NCBI RefSeq assembly: GCF_000512205.2
Contig: NZ_CP006644.1
Coordinates: 1,364,001-1,428,000, forward strand
Reading direction: 5' to 3'
DNA: 64,000 nt
Source: Sphingomonas sanxanigenens DSM 19645 = NX02
GTDB lineage: Bacteria > Pseudomonadota > Alphaproteobacteria > Sphingomonadales > Sphingomonadaceae
Shown here piece after piece: positions 17,687-27,228 of this stretch (the first letter of the stretch is position 1; the number at the start of each line of letters is the position of its first letter). The position numbers were made by a program, and so were the translations under genes. The notes beneath the pieces were generated by a model. The model had not been told where the DNA came from and made no database searches. It saw only the letters and a list, made by a program, of their open reading frames with translations.

Positions 17687-19189
17687 GATCGGATATTGGA
17701 TTGAGGCGCGAGACAGCAGGGACATCGAGCTAGGCGCCTGACGATGGCGGCGGCGAGGTGGATGCGGATGGTGGCGATGGAGTCATGGACATGGCGCTGC
17801 GGCCGAACGGGGAGCGCCGCGCGGGATATAGGCTTTGGGAATGGGAGGTTTTTGGCGGGATAGCGGATGGTGGAGGGCTGAGGGGGGAATCGTCTCCATT
17901 TGGGAGATGAGGAATCCGTAGGCGGCGATGCATAGGGTGACATGGTGGTGGAAGCCGCGCCATCCGCGGCCTTCATAGTGGCCGAGGCCGCATTGCTGCT
18001 TGAGATCGAGATAGTCGCGCTCGATGCGCCAGCGCAGCTTTGTGAGGCGGACGAGTTCGGTCGTGGCGATGTCGGCTGGCAGGGTGGAGAGCCAGAAGCG
18101 GGCGGGTTCGGGGTCGCCTTGTGGCCATTCGATCATGAGCCATAGCTCGGGGGAAGGATTGGCGCGCAGGCCATCGCCATTGGCACAGCATAGCCGCAGG
18201 AAAGCGAAGCGTCCGCCGAGCGGTTCGCTCGATCCCTGGCGGCAGGTCACGGTCTGCCACGCGCTGTCGGGCAACTCGAGCGCGAGCGCCTTGACCTGAA
18301 CCGGTTGATGAGCGTGCTTGGGCAGCTTCTGCTCACCAGGCCGAGGGCCACGGCGGTGCGTTCTGGAGCGTGGCGGCGGCGCCTCGCCGGGGCGCCAGAC
18401 ATTGGTGATGGGGCGGATCGCGACCGCGTAGGCTAAGCCCAGATCGGTCACGCCCTGGCGGAAATCGGCGGCGCCGCCATAGCCGGCATCGGCCAGCACG
18501 ACGCCTGGCGGCAAGCCTTGCGCGATCGCCGCCGCGAGCTGATCGAGCGCGATCCCGGTCTTGGACCGGAAGGGGATATCCTCGGGCACCCTGGCCTTGC
18601 GCCGCCGCTCGGCGTCGTTCGCCCAGGCCTCCGGCAGGAACAGCCGGTGCGCAACCGGCAGGCTCGCCGTCTCGGTCGCCAACGACAGGCTGACCATCAC
18701 CTGGCAGTTCTCGGTCTTGCCGAGTTGTCCGCAATATTGCCGCGCCACGCCGACCGAATGCTTCCCCTTCTTGGGAAAGCCCGTGTCGTCGATGATCCAG
18801 GCCTCGACCGGGCCGTCGCGCTCCACCACCGGCAGAACCTGCTCGCGGACACACGCCATCAGCGCCTCGTCCGACCAGCCGCCCTGACCCACGAAATGCA
18901 GCAGCGACTGGTGTTTCGCCGATACCCGGTCAGGCCGAACCACCGCCGCCAGCGGCTCCACGCTCTTGCGCTCCACGGGAAGCAGCAGTCCCGTGCAATA
19001 ATCCCTCAACGGTTCGGCTCGGTCCGCATGCCCGATCACTTTCACAAGACGATCGACATAAGCGTCAAAACGCGCTTCAATCTCCTCCGTCCAGCGACCC
19101 TCCATCCCGACCCTCCAGCTCAGTTTGAATCACCGAGCCTATCACATCTGCGCCGGTACCGAATCCCCCCTTCTTCTGACTCAGTAGGG
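17670..19189 (-). mobile_element. IS701-family insertion sequence, complete
   Basis: A 1,520-bp element bounded by imperfect inverted repeats (14 of 17 matches) and flanked by a 4-base direct repeat GTAG (CTAC on the gene strand). It holds one transposase gene. Length and 4-base duplication agree with IS701-family elements, whose usual target is YTAR; CTAC is a near match. It sits in the minus-strand parE-like gene after codon 68, and removing one target copy plus the element restores the frame exactly. The ends and the gene look undamaged, so it may still be active. Confidence 0.92.
17783..19105 (-). CDS. IS701-family DDE transposase
   Basis: A 440-residue transposase. The first catalytic Asp is in AWIIDDTGFPKKGKHSVGVA (about residue 107), the second in VVLADAGYGGA (about 200), and the Glu in LRWRIERDYLDLKQQCGLGH (about 375). 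These are the signatures of the IS701 family. It begins 84 bases inside the right inverted repeat and ends about 110 bases before the left one. The proline-rich C-terminal tail is not part of the fold and may be poorly conserved. No frameshift or stop is seen. Confidence 0.93.
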   Translation of the reverse strand: MEGRWTEEIEARFDAYVDRLVKVIGHADRAEPLRDYCTGLLLPVERKSVEPLAAVVRPDRVSAKHQSLLHFVGQGGWSDEALMACVREQVLPVVERDGPVEAWIIDDTGFPKKGKHSVGVARQYCGQLGKTENCQVMVSLSLATETASLPVAHRLFLPEAWANDAERRRKARVPEDIPFRSKTGIALDQLAAAIAQGLPPGVVLADAGYGGAADFRQGVTDLGLAYAVAIRPITNVWRPGEAPPPRSRTHRRGPRPGEQKLPKHAHQPVQVKALALELPDSAWQTVTCRQGSSEPLGGRFAFLRLCCANGDGLRANPSPELWLMIEWPQGDPEPARFWLSTLPADIATTELVRLTKLRWRIERDYLDLKQQCGLGHYEGRGWRGFHHHVTLCIAAYGFLISQMETIPPSALHHPLSRQKPPIPKAYIPRGAPRSAAAPCP

Positions 19190-19193
19190 GTAG
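19173..19193. repeat. Right end of IS: inverted repeat plus target duplication
   Basis: Inverted repeat at 19173-19189, reading CCCTACTGAGTCAGAAG inward on the minus strand, followed by the second GTAG copy at 19190-19193. Confidence 0.85.
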
Positions 19194-19393
19194 TGACCGA
19201 CGATCAGTCGACGAACCTCACGGGGATCATAGGCTTCCAGCCGTTCGCCCAGCCGGGGGAAATCGGCCAGTCGGTTCGGTGCTAGGGCCAATTGCTGGAC
19301 GATGCGCGCAGCAGCATCGGGCGCCACTGGCTTCAGATGCTCGTGAAGGCGCGCGAGATCGGACGCTGCCTTGCCCGTCCAGCGGATGTTCAC
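19190..19393 (-). pseudogene. ParE-family toxin, N-terminal part, split by IS701 element
   Basis: The first 68 residues of a ParE/RelE toxin: IRWTGKAASDLARLHEHL, then FPRLGERLEAYDPREVRRLIVGHY. The frame then enters the insertion sequence and meets a stop two codons later, so any product is about 70 residues and lacks the final beta strands that form the family's core. The rest of the gene is at 17570-17665. It overlaps its antitoxin gene by 4 bases. The toxin is very probably inactive. Confidence 0.9.
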
Positions 19394-19656
19394 GCCGATG
19401 GCGGCGGCAGCGGCGTTTCGCTCGACAGGCTATCTGCCCAGGAGAGAATGGCGCGATGATCGACAAGGCGACCGGCTTCGACATCCGCGAGCGCCTCAAG
19501 CGTCAGCGCGTGTCGCTCATCCTCCCGATCCAGCCATGCCGCCAAGGCCTGCCTCATGATCCATTCGCGCGACCGCTCGATCCGCGCCGCGAGCAGGTCC
19601 ACCCTGTCCGCAAGGTCGTTCGGCACATGCGCGGTCAACACGCGGGTTGCGGCCAT
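19390..19656 (-). CDS. Ribbon-helix-helix antitoxin (TA module 3), toxin lost
   Basis: An 88-residue CopG/ParD-like protein: LTAHVPNDLADRVDLLAARI as strand and first helix, SREWIMRQALAAWLDRE as second helix, then a toxin-binding tail (LADVEAGRLVDHRAI). The gene is complete while its toxin partner is split, so it is an orphan antitoxin. It may still repress its own promoter or interact with toxins of other modules; this is speculation. Confidence 0.82.
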   Translation of the reverse strand: MAATRVLTAHVPNDLADRVDLLAARIERSREWIMRQALAAWLDREDERHALTLEALADVEAGRLVDHRAILSWADSLSSETPLPPPSA

Positions 19657-19776
19657 GATCCTGTCATCCTCAATCGATCCCGTCGAAATCTAATCGAGAC
19701 GGGTGGGGCCAACAAGGCCACCCGACCCACAGACGGCCCCAACAGATCGCTTGATCCGCCGCCCGGCATCGGGAAG

Positions 19777-20451
19777 ATGCAGGCCGTGCCAACCGGAGAC
19801 CGCGCCCTTTCCTCCCGATCCGTGGGCCGTCCGCGCCGGCTGACGCTCGACCGGCTGCTCGATACCGCGATCGACATGGGGCTGGCCGAGCTCAACATGA
19901 AGGATCTCGCGGCGCGGCTCGGCGTCGGCATCGCCACCGTCTATCGCTATGTCGAAAGCCGCGAGGCGCTGATCCGGCTGGCGGCGGGGCGGCGGGCGAT
20001 CCGCTCCGCGCCGGCGGACATGGGGCAGCCCTGGCAGGAGATCGTGCGCGATTATGCCGCATCGCTGTTCAGTTCGGTGGGGCAGGAACCGGCGCTGGTG
20101 ATCGGCTTCATCGAGGCGCGCTGGGGCATCGCGGTGGAACTGGAGTTCGTCGACGGCTTCCTGGGCGCGCTCGCGTCGCGCGGCTTCGACCGTGACGAGG
20201 CGATGGCGCTGTATCGCGCGGTCGCCAAGATCGTGCTCGGCGCCGCGGTGGCCGCGCATCATTTCGCGGCGCTCGCGGCGCGGGGCACGAGCCAGGCGCG
20301 CGAACTCGCCGCCGCGCTCGCCGCGTGGGACGAGGATGAACTGCCGCACCTGCGCGCCGCCGCCGGCGCCTATGCCGACGAGGCGGCGGCGGTCGACTGG
20401 CGCCCGGCGCTGGAAACGGTGCTCGATGCGCTGGCCGCGCGGCGCGGCTGA
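19777..20451 (+). CDS. TetR/AcrR-family transcriptional regulator
   Basis: A 224-residue repressor-type regulator. The N-terminal helix-turn-helix is LTLDRLLDTAIDMGLAELNM then KDLAARLGVGIATVYRYVES, the TetR signature. The C-terminal all-helical part would bind a ligand. I chose ATG 19777, which leaves a short tail before the HTH; the frame is open further upstream but without family features. The downstream esterase starts 33 bases later on the same strand, so it may be cotranscribed or regulated. Confidence 0.85.
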   Translation: MQAVPTGDRALSSRSVGRPRRLTLDRLLDTAIDMGLAELNMKDLAARLGVGIATVYRYVESREALIRLAAGRRAIRSAPADMGQPWQEIVRDYAASLFSSVGQEPALVIGFIEARWGIAVELEFVDGFLGALASRGFDRDEAMALYRAVAKIVLGAAVAAHHFAALAARGTSQARELAAALAAWDEDELPHLRAAAGAYADEAAAVDWRPALETVLDALAARRG

Positions 20452-20483
20452 GCGGCGGCAAAAACGAAGAGGATGGAGAGGAT

Positions 20484-21572
20484 ATGAAGCGCGTCATCGC
20501 ATTCGCTCTTGCCGCGTCGGCGGCGATTCCCGCCGCGGCACAGGATGTCCAGGTGCCGTCCTTCACATTGCCGGTCTCCAACCAGCTCAGCCCGGAGGCG
20601 CGGGCGGTGTTCGACCGGATGCGCGCCGCGACTGCGCCCAGCGAGATCGCCGGCAACGTCGCGAAGCAGCGTGCCTTCTATCAGACCTACAATGACGATC
20701 GGCTCGCCGAGATGCGCCGGCACTTCCGCACCACCGAGCGGCGCGAGACGATCGCGGGCGTCACCGTCGACATCGTCGAGCCCGCCGACGGCATCGCGCC
20801 CGCCAACCGCGATCGCGTGCTGATCAACGTCCATGGCGGCGCCTTCATGTGGGGATCGGGCAGCGGCGCGCTGGTGGAGGCGATCCCGATCGCGGCGCGG
20901 ATGCGGATCAGGGTGGTGACGGTAGATTACCGGCTGGCGCCAGATCATCATTATCCTGCCGCTTCGGAGGATGTGGCCGCGGTCTATCGCGCCTATCTGA
21001 AGCATCATCCCGCCGCCAACATCGGCATCTATGGCTGCTCGGCGGGCGGGGTGATCACCGCGCAGGCAACCGCATGGATCCGCAAGGCGGGGCTGCCGCG
21101 CCCCGGTGCGATCGGCACCTTCTGCGGCACCGGCGCACCCTATTCGGGCGACAGCCCGTTCCTCGCCGATCCGATCACCGGGGGCGCCCCGCGCAATCCG
21201 GCGCCGCTGCCGCCGACCTTGCCCACCGCCTATATGGCGGGCGTGCCGGCGGCGGATGGGGCCGCCTATCCCTTGATGTCCGACGACGAGGTGCGCGCGA
21301 TGCCGCCCACCCTGCTGCTGGCGGGCGGGCGCGACTTCGCGGTCGGCGCGCTGACCCTCGCGCATCGGCGGCTGGCGCGGCTGGGCGTCGAGAGCGAATT
21401 GCAGCTGTTCGACGGTTTGCCGCACGCCTTCTTCGTCTGGCCCGACATGCCGGAATCGATCGAGGCCTATGATCTGATCGCGCGCTTCTTCGATCGGCAC
21501 CTATCCCGTCCCGCCCGGGCTGCGACAGAAGGTGAGAGGCGTTCGCTCGGGCCTGACCAATCCGCGCGCTGA
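20484..21572 (+). CDS. Exported alpha/beta-hydrolase (HSL-type esterase)
   Basis: A 362-residue protein with a signal peptide (MKRVIAFALAASAAIPAAAQ). It belongs to the hormone-sensitive-lipase group. The oxyanion loop is NVHGGAFMWG near residue 117, the nucleophile elbow is GCSAGG with Ser near 184, and the acid and histidine are likely in AGGRDFAVG and DGLPHAFF. It would hydrolyse small esters or lactones in the periplasm. It lies between the TetR regulator and a TonB-dependent receptor, suggesting joint use of an imported ester-containing compound. Confidence 0.88.
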   Translation: MKRVIAFALAASAAIPAAAQDVQVPSFTLPVSNQLSPEARAVFDRMRAATAPSEIAGNVAKQRAFYQTYNDDRLAEMRRHFRTTERRETIAGVTVDIVEPADGIAPANRDRVLINVHGGAFMWGSGSGALVEAIPIAARMRIRVVTVDYRLAPDHHYPAASEDVAAVYRAYLKHHPAANIGIYGCSAGGVITAQATAWIRKAGLPRPGAIGTFCGTGAPYSGDSPFLADPITGGAPRNPAPLPPTLPTAYMAGVPAADGAAYPLMSDDEVRAMPPTLLLAGGRDFAVGALTLAHRRLARLGVESELQLFDGLPHAFFVWPDMPESIEAYDLIARFFDRHLSRPARAATEGERRSLGPDQSAR

Positions 21573-21711
21573 ATAGCGGCACAAATGTCACACTGCTGCA
21601 ATGGTTAACCCGGCAGCAGCCTCTTCGCATTGCCGACTGTCCCCCCCGGCATTAGGTCACGCGCAATGGCGCAAAGACCGCCGCTGAAAGAGAACAGGAA
21701 GGGACATAGTC

Positions 21712-24132
21712 ATGATGATCCGCTCATCGGTTCAGGCGCTTCTGCTGGGCGTCTCGCCCGCGGTGCTGATCTGGGCCACGCCCGCTGTCGCGCAGACCGA
21801 AGCTGCGCCCCCCGCCGAAACCACCGAAGCCGAGCCCGCCCCGCAGGAGGAAACGGGTGAGGACATCGTCGTCGTCGGCACCGCCGGCGGCGGGACGCGC
21901 CGTCAGGACGCGTCGTTCGCGGTGACCACGCTGAGCGCCGACACGATCGCGCGCGCGGCGCCGAACAGCACCGCGGATCTTCTCCGCACCGTGCCGGGCG
22001 TCATGGCGGAAAGCTCGGGCGGCCAGAACGGCGCCAACATCTTCGTGCGCGGCTACCCCTCGGGCGGCGACGCGCAGTTCGTGACCTTCCAGGTCGCCGG
22101 CGTGCCGATCTTCCCGCCGCCGACCCTGTCGTTCCTCGAAAACTCCCAGCTGATCCGGCTCGACGAGACCGTCCAGCGGGTGGAGGCGGTGCGCGGGGGC
22201 ACGGGATCGCTGTTCTCGAACGGCCAGCCGGGCCTGACCGTCAACGTCGTCCAGCGGACCGGCGGCAGCGCGCTGCACGGCCTCGCGAAGGTCTCATACA
22301 CCGATTATGACGAGGTGCGCGGCGATGCGTGGATCTCGGGTCCGCTCGGCGAAGATACCAGCTTCATGATCGGCGGCTTCTACGCCCAGGGCAACGGCAT
22401 CCGCGATCCGCAGTTCCGTGGCGAGAAGGGCGGCCAGATCACCGCCAACATCCACCATGATTTCGACACCCGCGGCACGGTGGACATCTATGTCCGCTAT
22501 CTCAACGATCGCGGGCAGTGGCTGCTGCCGATCCCGGTGATCCAGAACGGCCGCAGTGTCAGCGCCTATCCCGGGTTCGACGCCGGCACCGGCGCGCTCC
22601 CGGGCCGCGAAACGCGGATCACGACGAACAATGCCGGGCGGACCCTCGATCTGGCGGAGGGCCGTGGCGCCGACGTGATCAACGCCGGGCTGGCCTTCGA
22701 ATATGAGCTGGTCGATGGGCTGCGCTTGCGCGAGCGCCTGTCCTACCTGGGCGGCAATGCCGATACGGTCGGCCTCGTGCCGACCGATCCGCCGCGCAGC
22801 GCCGCGGACATGGCGGTGACGCTGGGCGGCGCCGGCGCGACCGTCGGCAGCCTCACCTATGCCAATGGCGGCGGCGCGGTTTCCGGCGGTGCCTCGGCGC
22901 AGGTGATGCGCGCGGGCATCTGGGAGGTGCGCAAGAAGATCGACTCCTTCGTCAACGATCTCGGCCTCGAATTCACCAGCGGCAACAACAAGCTGACCGG
23001 CGGCTTCTATTACGCTGCGTACAACACGCGCGACCGCTGGGCGCTGGGCAACCAGGTGCTGCTGGCTGCCGAACCCAATGCGCGGGTGCTCAACCTGACG
23101 CTGGGGGACGGCCGCATCGCCACGCGCGACGGCTTCACCTCGGGCGCGGGCTTCCTCGTCGATGCCTTTTATGAAGGCCAGGACTATGCCTTCTACGCGG
23201 TCGACGAACTGCAGATCACACCCGAACTGCGCATCGACGGCGGCATCCGCTGGCAGAAGCACATCGTCGATGCGGCGATCCGCACGCCCTCGGGCACGAT
23301 CAACCAGGATGGCGATCCGACGACGCTCTACGACAACGCGACCAACGTGTTCGGCGAACGCCGCTTCGTCGACTATTCGGAAGACGAATGGTCATGGACG
23401 GCCGGCGCCAATTACGACTTCACCAGCCAGATCGGCGTCTTCCTGCGCTACAGCCGCGGCAACAGCTTCCCGCAGTTCGACAATCTGCGCGAGGGGCTGT
23501 TCATCACCGCGCAGGTGGATACCTATGAAGGCGGGCTGAAGCTGTCGCTGCCCTATGCCAACCTCTACGCCACGGTCTTCCACAACAAGTTCGAAGGTCT
23601 GGCGACGACGCAGCTCATCGACAACACCCCGGTCAGCGCGATCGGCGGCGCGAAGGCGACCGGTGTCGAGCTGGAAGGCCAGATCCGGCCGTTCCGGGGC
23701 TTCAGCGTGTCGGCGGCGGGCACCTATCTGGATGCCACCTACGAGGATTTCTTCAGCGGCGGCGGCACCATCGACAACACTGGCAACCGCGTGCAGCGCC
23801 AGCCGAAATGGGCATGGCGCGTGACGCCCGCCTATGAGCTGGACGTGGGCGGCTTCACCCCCTCGATCTTCGCGACCCTGCAATATACCGGCGACCGCTT
23901 CTCGGACCCCGAGAACAACCAGCTGCTGCCGCGCTTCTACCAGCTCGATGCGGGCGTTTCGGTGGATATCAACGAGCGGCTGAAGCTGCAGGTCACCGGC
24001 AACAACCTGACCGACGAGCTGGGGCTGACCGAGGGCAATCCGCGCATCATCGGATCGCAGGGATCGGGCCCGATCCTCGCGCGCCCGATCCTGGGCCGGT
24101 CCTTCCGGTTCAGCGCCGCGTACAGCTTCTGA
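21712..24132 (+). CDS. TonB-dependent outer-membrane receptor
   Basis: An 806-residue receptor that takes up a large or scarce ligand using TonB energy. It has a signal peptide ending in AVAQ and a TonB-box-like GEDIVVVGTA at about residue 50. The plug domain (TADLLRTVPGVM, IFVRGYPSGGDAQF, VEAVRGGTGSLFSNG) is followed by a 22-strand barrel ending in aromatic SFRFSAAYSF. The ligand is not predictable. With the downstream sulfatase (43 bases after) and upstream esterase it may serve a sulfated or esterified substrate. Confidence 0.93.
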   Translation: MMIRSSVQALLLGVSPAVLIWATPAVAQTEAAPPAETTEAEPAPQEETGEDIVVVGTAGGGTRRQDASFAVTTLSADTIARAAPNSTADLLRTVPGVMAESSGGQNGANIFVRGYPSGGDAQFVTFQVAGVPIFPPPTLSFLENSQLIRLDETVQRVEAVRGGTGSLFSNGQPGLTVNVVQRTGGSALHGLAKVSYTDYDEVRGDAWISGPLGEDTSFMIGGFYAQGNGIRDPQFRGEKGGQITANIHHDFDTRGTVDIYVRYLNDRGQWLLPIPVIQNGRSVSAYPGFDAGTGALPGRETRITTNNAGRTLDLAEGRGADVINAGLAFEYELVDGLRLRERLSYLGGNADTVGLVPTDPPRSAADMAVTLGGAGATVGSLTYANGGGAVSGGASAQVMRAGIWEVRKKIDSFVNDLGLEFTSGNNKLTGGFYYAAYNTRDRWALGNQVLLAAEPNARVLNLTLGDGRIATRDGFTSGAGFLVDAFYEGQDYAFYAVDELQITPELRIDGGIRWQKHIVDAAIRTPSGTINQDGDPTTLYDNATNVFGERRFVDYSEDEWSWTAGANYDFTSQIGVFLRYSRGNSFPQFDNLREGLFITAQVDTYEGGLKLSLPYANLYATVFHNKFEGLATTQLIDNTPVSAIGGAKATGVELEGQIRPFRGFSVSAAGTYLDATYEDFFSGGGTIDNTGNRVQRQPKWAWRVTPAYELDVGGFTPSIFATLQYTGDRFSDPENNQLLPRFYQLDAGVSVDINERLKLQVTGNNLTDELGLTEGNPRIIGSQGSGPILARPILGRSFRFSAAYSF

Positions 24133-24175
24133 TCGGGGGCGGCTGCGCCATCCGGTTGTCGCGGGAGACCTGACG

Positions 24176-25597
24176 ATGGATCGGCGCAGCTTCCTTCGGG
24201 CGACGTCCGGCCTTGCGGCCGGCGCCGCGATCGCGCCGGCGGTGCGTGCCGCCGGCGCGAACCCGCAGCGCAATATCCTGCTGATGATCTCTGACGATCA
24301 GGGGCTGGATCTGGGCTGCTACGGCGTGCCGATCCGCACGCCGCGGCTCGACCGGCTGGCGGGGGAGGGAACGCGCTTCACCCGCGCCTTTGCCGCGGTC
24401 TCCTCGTGCAGCCCCAGCCGCGCGGTGATCAACACCGGACTCTACACGCACCAGAACGGCATGTACGGGCTGCAGCACGACGTGCACCACCAGTCGCTGC
24501 TCGACGGCATCGAGACCTTGCCGGCGATGCTGCGGCGCGCAGGCTACGCGACTGCGCTGGTCGGCAAGAAGCATGTCGGCCCCGACAGCGCCTTTCCCTA
24601 CGAAGCCGAACTGGTGCCGGAACGCTCAGGCATCCGCGACGTGCGCGAACTGGCGATCGCCACGACCAGCTTCATCCGCTCCACCGACGACCGGCCCTTC
24701 TTCGTCACGGTCGCCTACAGCGATCCGCACCGCGCCGCGGGCGGTTATGGCAATGAGCGCCCGTGGCCGGGTGTGACGGCGGAGCATTACGATCCGGCGC
24801 GGGTGCCGATCCCGTCGCATCTGCCGGATCTGCCGGCGGTGCGCGCCGATCTGGCGGGCTATTATGAATCGCTCAGCCGGCTCGACACCGGCATCGGCAT
24901 GATCCTCGACGACCTCGCCGCCACCGGGCGCGCCGAGGATACGCTGGTAATCTTCCTCAGCGACAACGGCCGGCCGTTTCCCGGCGCCAAGACCAACCTC
25001 TACGGCCCCGGCCTGCACCTGCCGCTGATCGTCCGCGCGCCCGGTACGGCGGCGGCGGTGAACGACGCGATGGTGAGCTGGGTGGATATCGCGCCGACCG
25101 TGCTGGCCTTCGCCGGGGTCGATCCGCCGAGTGGCTACAAGCTGTCGGGCACTTCGCTGCTGCCGCTGCTGGGGAAGAGCGGCGGGGCGGGGCGAGACGA
25201 GGTGTTCGCCAGCCACGACTTCCACGAGATCAATCAATATTATCCGATGCGCAGCATTCGCACGCGCACGCACAGCTACATCCTCAACCTCGCGCATCCG
25301 CTCGACTATCCGATCGCCGGCGACGTCGCGGGGTCGCCATCTTGGCAGGCGATCGCCGCCGATCCCGCGATCCGCCTCGGCAAGCGCACGCAGCGCGCCT
25401 ATCTCAAGCGCCCCGCCGAGGAGCTTTACGACCTCGCGCGCGATCCCGACGAACTGGTCAACCTCGCCAGCGATCCCGCGCAGAAGCGCGTTCTCGACGA
25501 TCTGCGCGGGAAACTGCGCGCCGTGCGCGCGGCGACGCGCGATCCCTGGCTGGCCGGGCAGACCGATCCCTTCGCCCATCTGCAGCACAAGCCATGA
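24176..25597 (+). CDS. Sulfatase (Tat-exported)
   Basis: A 473-residue sulfatase similar to heparan N-sulfatases. The Tat-type leader MDRRSFLRATSGLAAGAAIA shows export in folded form. ILLMISDDQGLDLGCYG gives the first metal-binding aspartates. CSPSRAVINTG near residue 78 is the C-x-P-S-R signature, whose Cys is converted to formylglycine. DNGRPFPGAKTNLYGPGLHL completes the metal site. A formylglycine-generating enzyme was not seen here. It follows the receptor by 43 bases and is likely in one operon with it. Confidence 0.92.
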   Translation: MDRRSFLRATSGLAAGAAIAPAVRAAGANPQRNILLMISDDQGLDLGCYGVPIRTPRLDRLAGEGTRFTRAFAAVSSCSPSRAVINTGLYTHQNGMYGLQHDVHHQSLLDGIETLPAMLRRAGYATALVGKKHVGPDSAFPYEAELVPERSGIRDVRELAIATTSFIRSTDDRPFFVTVAYSDPHRAAGGYGNERPWPGVTAEHYDPARVPIPSHLPDLPAVRADLAGYYESLSRLDTGIGMILDDLAATGRAEDTLVIFLSDNGRPFPGAKTNLYGPGLHLPLIVRAPGTAAAVNDAMVSWVDIAPTVLAFAGVDPPSGYKLSGTSLLPLLGKSGGAGRDEVFASHDFHEINQYYPMRSIRTRTHSYILNLAHPLDYPIAGDVAGSPSWQAIAADPAIRLGKRTQRAYLKRPAEELYDLARDPDELVNLASDPAQKRVLDDLRGKLRAVRAATRDPWLAGQTDPFAHLQHKP

Positions 25598-25646
25598 GCG
25601 GGGATCCGACGCGCCGTGGCGTGCCGCCGGCGGGCCCGGGGAACGG

Positions 25647-27224
25647 TCATTGCGCGGCGGCGGTCTTCATCAGATCCGGCCAGCGCTCGTCGATCGCGCT
25701 CGCCACGCCGTTGGTCCAGCCGAAGCCGTCCTGATTGGGATATTCGCCGCCGCCGCCGGGCTTGCGCTCTTCGACGTCATATTTCTCCAGCATCTTGCCG
25801 GTCTCGGCATAGGCGCGCGCGACGGTGCCCATCCAGCGGCCGGCGATGTCGCGGGCGAGGTCGGTTTCGCCGTAGCGGGCGAGGCCGTCGATCGCGACCC
25901 ATTGCAGCGGCGCCCAGCCATTGGGCACGTCCCACTGCAGCCCGGTCCGCACCGTGGTCGTCCGCAGCCCGCCGGGGGCCAGCAGCCTGGCGCGCACCGT
26001 CGTCGCGGTCGCCTTGGCCTGCGCGGGCGTCGCCGCGCCGACGAACAGCGGATAGAGCGAAGCCGCGCTCAGCGCCGGGGTGGGTTTGCGCGTCTCACGG
26101 TCCCAGTCGGCGAAACGGCCCTCGCGCGCGACCCAGAAATAGCGGCTGATCGCGGCCTTGCGCTTGCCGGCGAGCGCGGTGAACACGGTCGTGCAGGCGG
26201 CGTCGCCCGCCGTCTTGCAGCGCGCGGCGATGCGTTCCTCCATCGCCAGCATCAGGCTGTTGAGGTCGACCGGCACGATCCCGGTGGTGCGGATCGTCGC
26301 CAGCGACCTGCCGTCGGCAAGCCAGCGGCTGCTGAAATCCCAGCCGCTCTCCGCGCCCGCGCGCAGATCGCGCTGGACGATGGCGGCGCTGCGCCCGGCC
26401 TGCTTCGCTTCGGCGGCGGTCGCGACGTCTTCCGCGAAGGATTCGTCGCGCGGCGTGTCGCGATCATCATAATAGCGGTTGAGCAAGGTGCCGTCGGGCA
26501 TTTTCACGACACGCTGGCAGGCGCCGCTCTCGTCGAGGCAATCCTTGCCCTTCATCCAATAGCCATGTTCGCGCCGCAGCGCCGCCAGCCGCCGCGCCGC
26601 GGTGGCCGGATCCGCGTCGCGCGAGAGATCGAGCATCAGCGCATAGAAGGGCGGCTGCGAGCGGCTGAGATAATAGGTGCGCATGCCGTTGGGGATATGG
26701 CCGTGGCGCTCGATCACCTCGGTGAAATCGGCCAGCATCGATTCCACGAGCGGCTGCTGGCCATCGACGGCGAGGCCCAGCATCGTGAAGAAGCTGTCCC
26801 AATAATACATTTCGCGGAAGCGGCCGCCGGGGACGACATAGGGCTGCGGCAGCGCGATCGCCGAACTGCCCGCCTCGGGCACCACCGGCTGGCGGACCAG
26901 CATCGGCCACAGCGCCTGCACGTGGCGGCGCACGTCCGCCGCCTCATGGTCGTTGACGCCGGGCACCTTGAAATTGGCGAGCACGAAGGCGCGCAGCGCG
27001 GCGGCGTCCGCCGGCGGCCGGCTGCGGTAATCGGCCAGGATCGCCGCCGGATCGCGCTTCGGCACGGCGTCGACGAAGGTCTTGCCATCGGGGAAGACGC
27101 GGCTGGTCTGCACGGCCTCGAACAGCGGGCCGAACAGCTCGGCGGGCGATTGCTGCGCCTCCGCCGCGGCCGGCGCCAGCGCCAGGGCGAGGGCGACGAG
27201 GCAAAGTCTGACCTGCTTCAACAT
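25647..27224 (-). CDS. treA: Periplasmic trehalase (GH37)
   Basis: A 525-residue enzyme splitting trehalose into two glucose. The signal peptide ends AAAEAQ. GH37 signatures are both present: PGGRFREMYYWDSFF near residue 150 and QWDVPNGWAPLQW near 435. A glycine-rich KPGGGGEYPNQDGFGWTNGV segment near the end is also characteristic. Length fits TreA rather than the longer eukaryotic forms. The ribosome binding site lies inside a predicted hairpin (see 27229-27270). Confidence 0.95.
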   Translation of the reverse strand: MLKQVRLCLVALALALAPAAAEAQQSPAELFGPLFEAVQTSRVFPDGKTFVDAVPKRDPAAILADYRSRPPADAAALRAFVLANFKVPGVNDHEAADVRRHVQALWPMLVRQPVVPEAGSSAIALPQPYVVPGGRFREMYYWDSFFTMLGLAVDGQQPLVESMLADFTEVIERHGHIPNGMRTYYLSRSQPPFYALMLDLSRDADPATAARRLAALRREHGYWMKGKDCLDESGACQRVVKMPDGTLLNRYYDDRDTPRDESFAEDVATAAEAKQAGRSAAIVQRDLRAGAESGWDFSSRWLADGRSLATIRTTGIVPVDLNSLMLAMEERIAARCKTAGDAACTTVFTALAGKRKAAISRYFWVAREGRFADWDRETRKPTPALSAASLYPLFVGAATPAQAKATATTVRARLLAPGGLRTTTVRTGLQWDVPNGWAPLQWVAIDGLARYGETDLARDIAGRWMGTVARAYAETGKMLEKYDVEERKPGGGGEYPNQDGFGWTNGVASAIDERWPDLMKTAAAQ

Positions 27225-27228
27225 CCAA

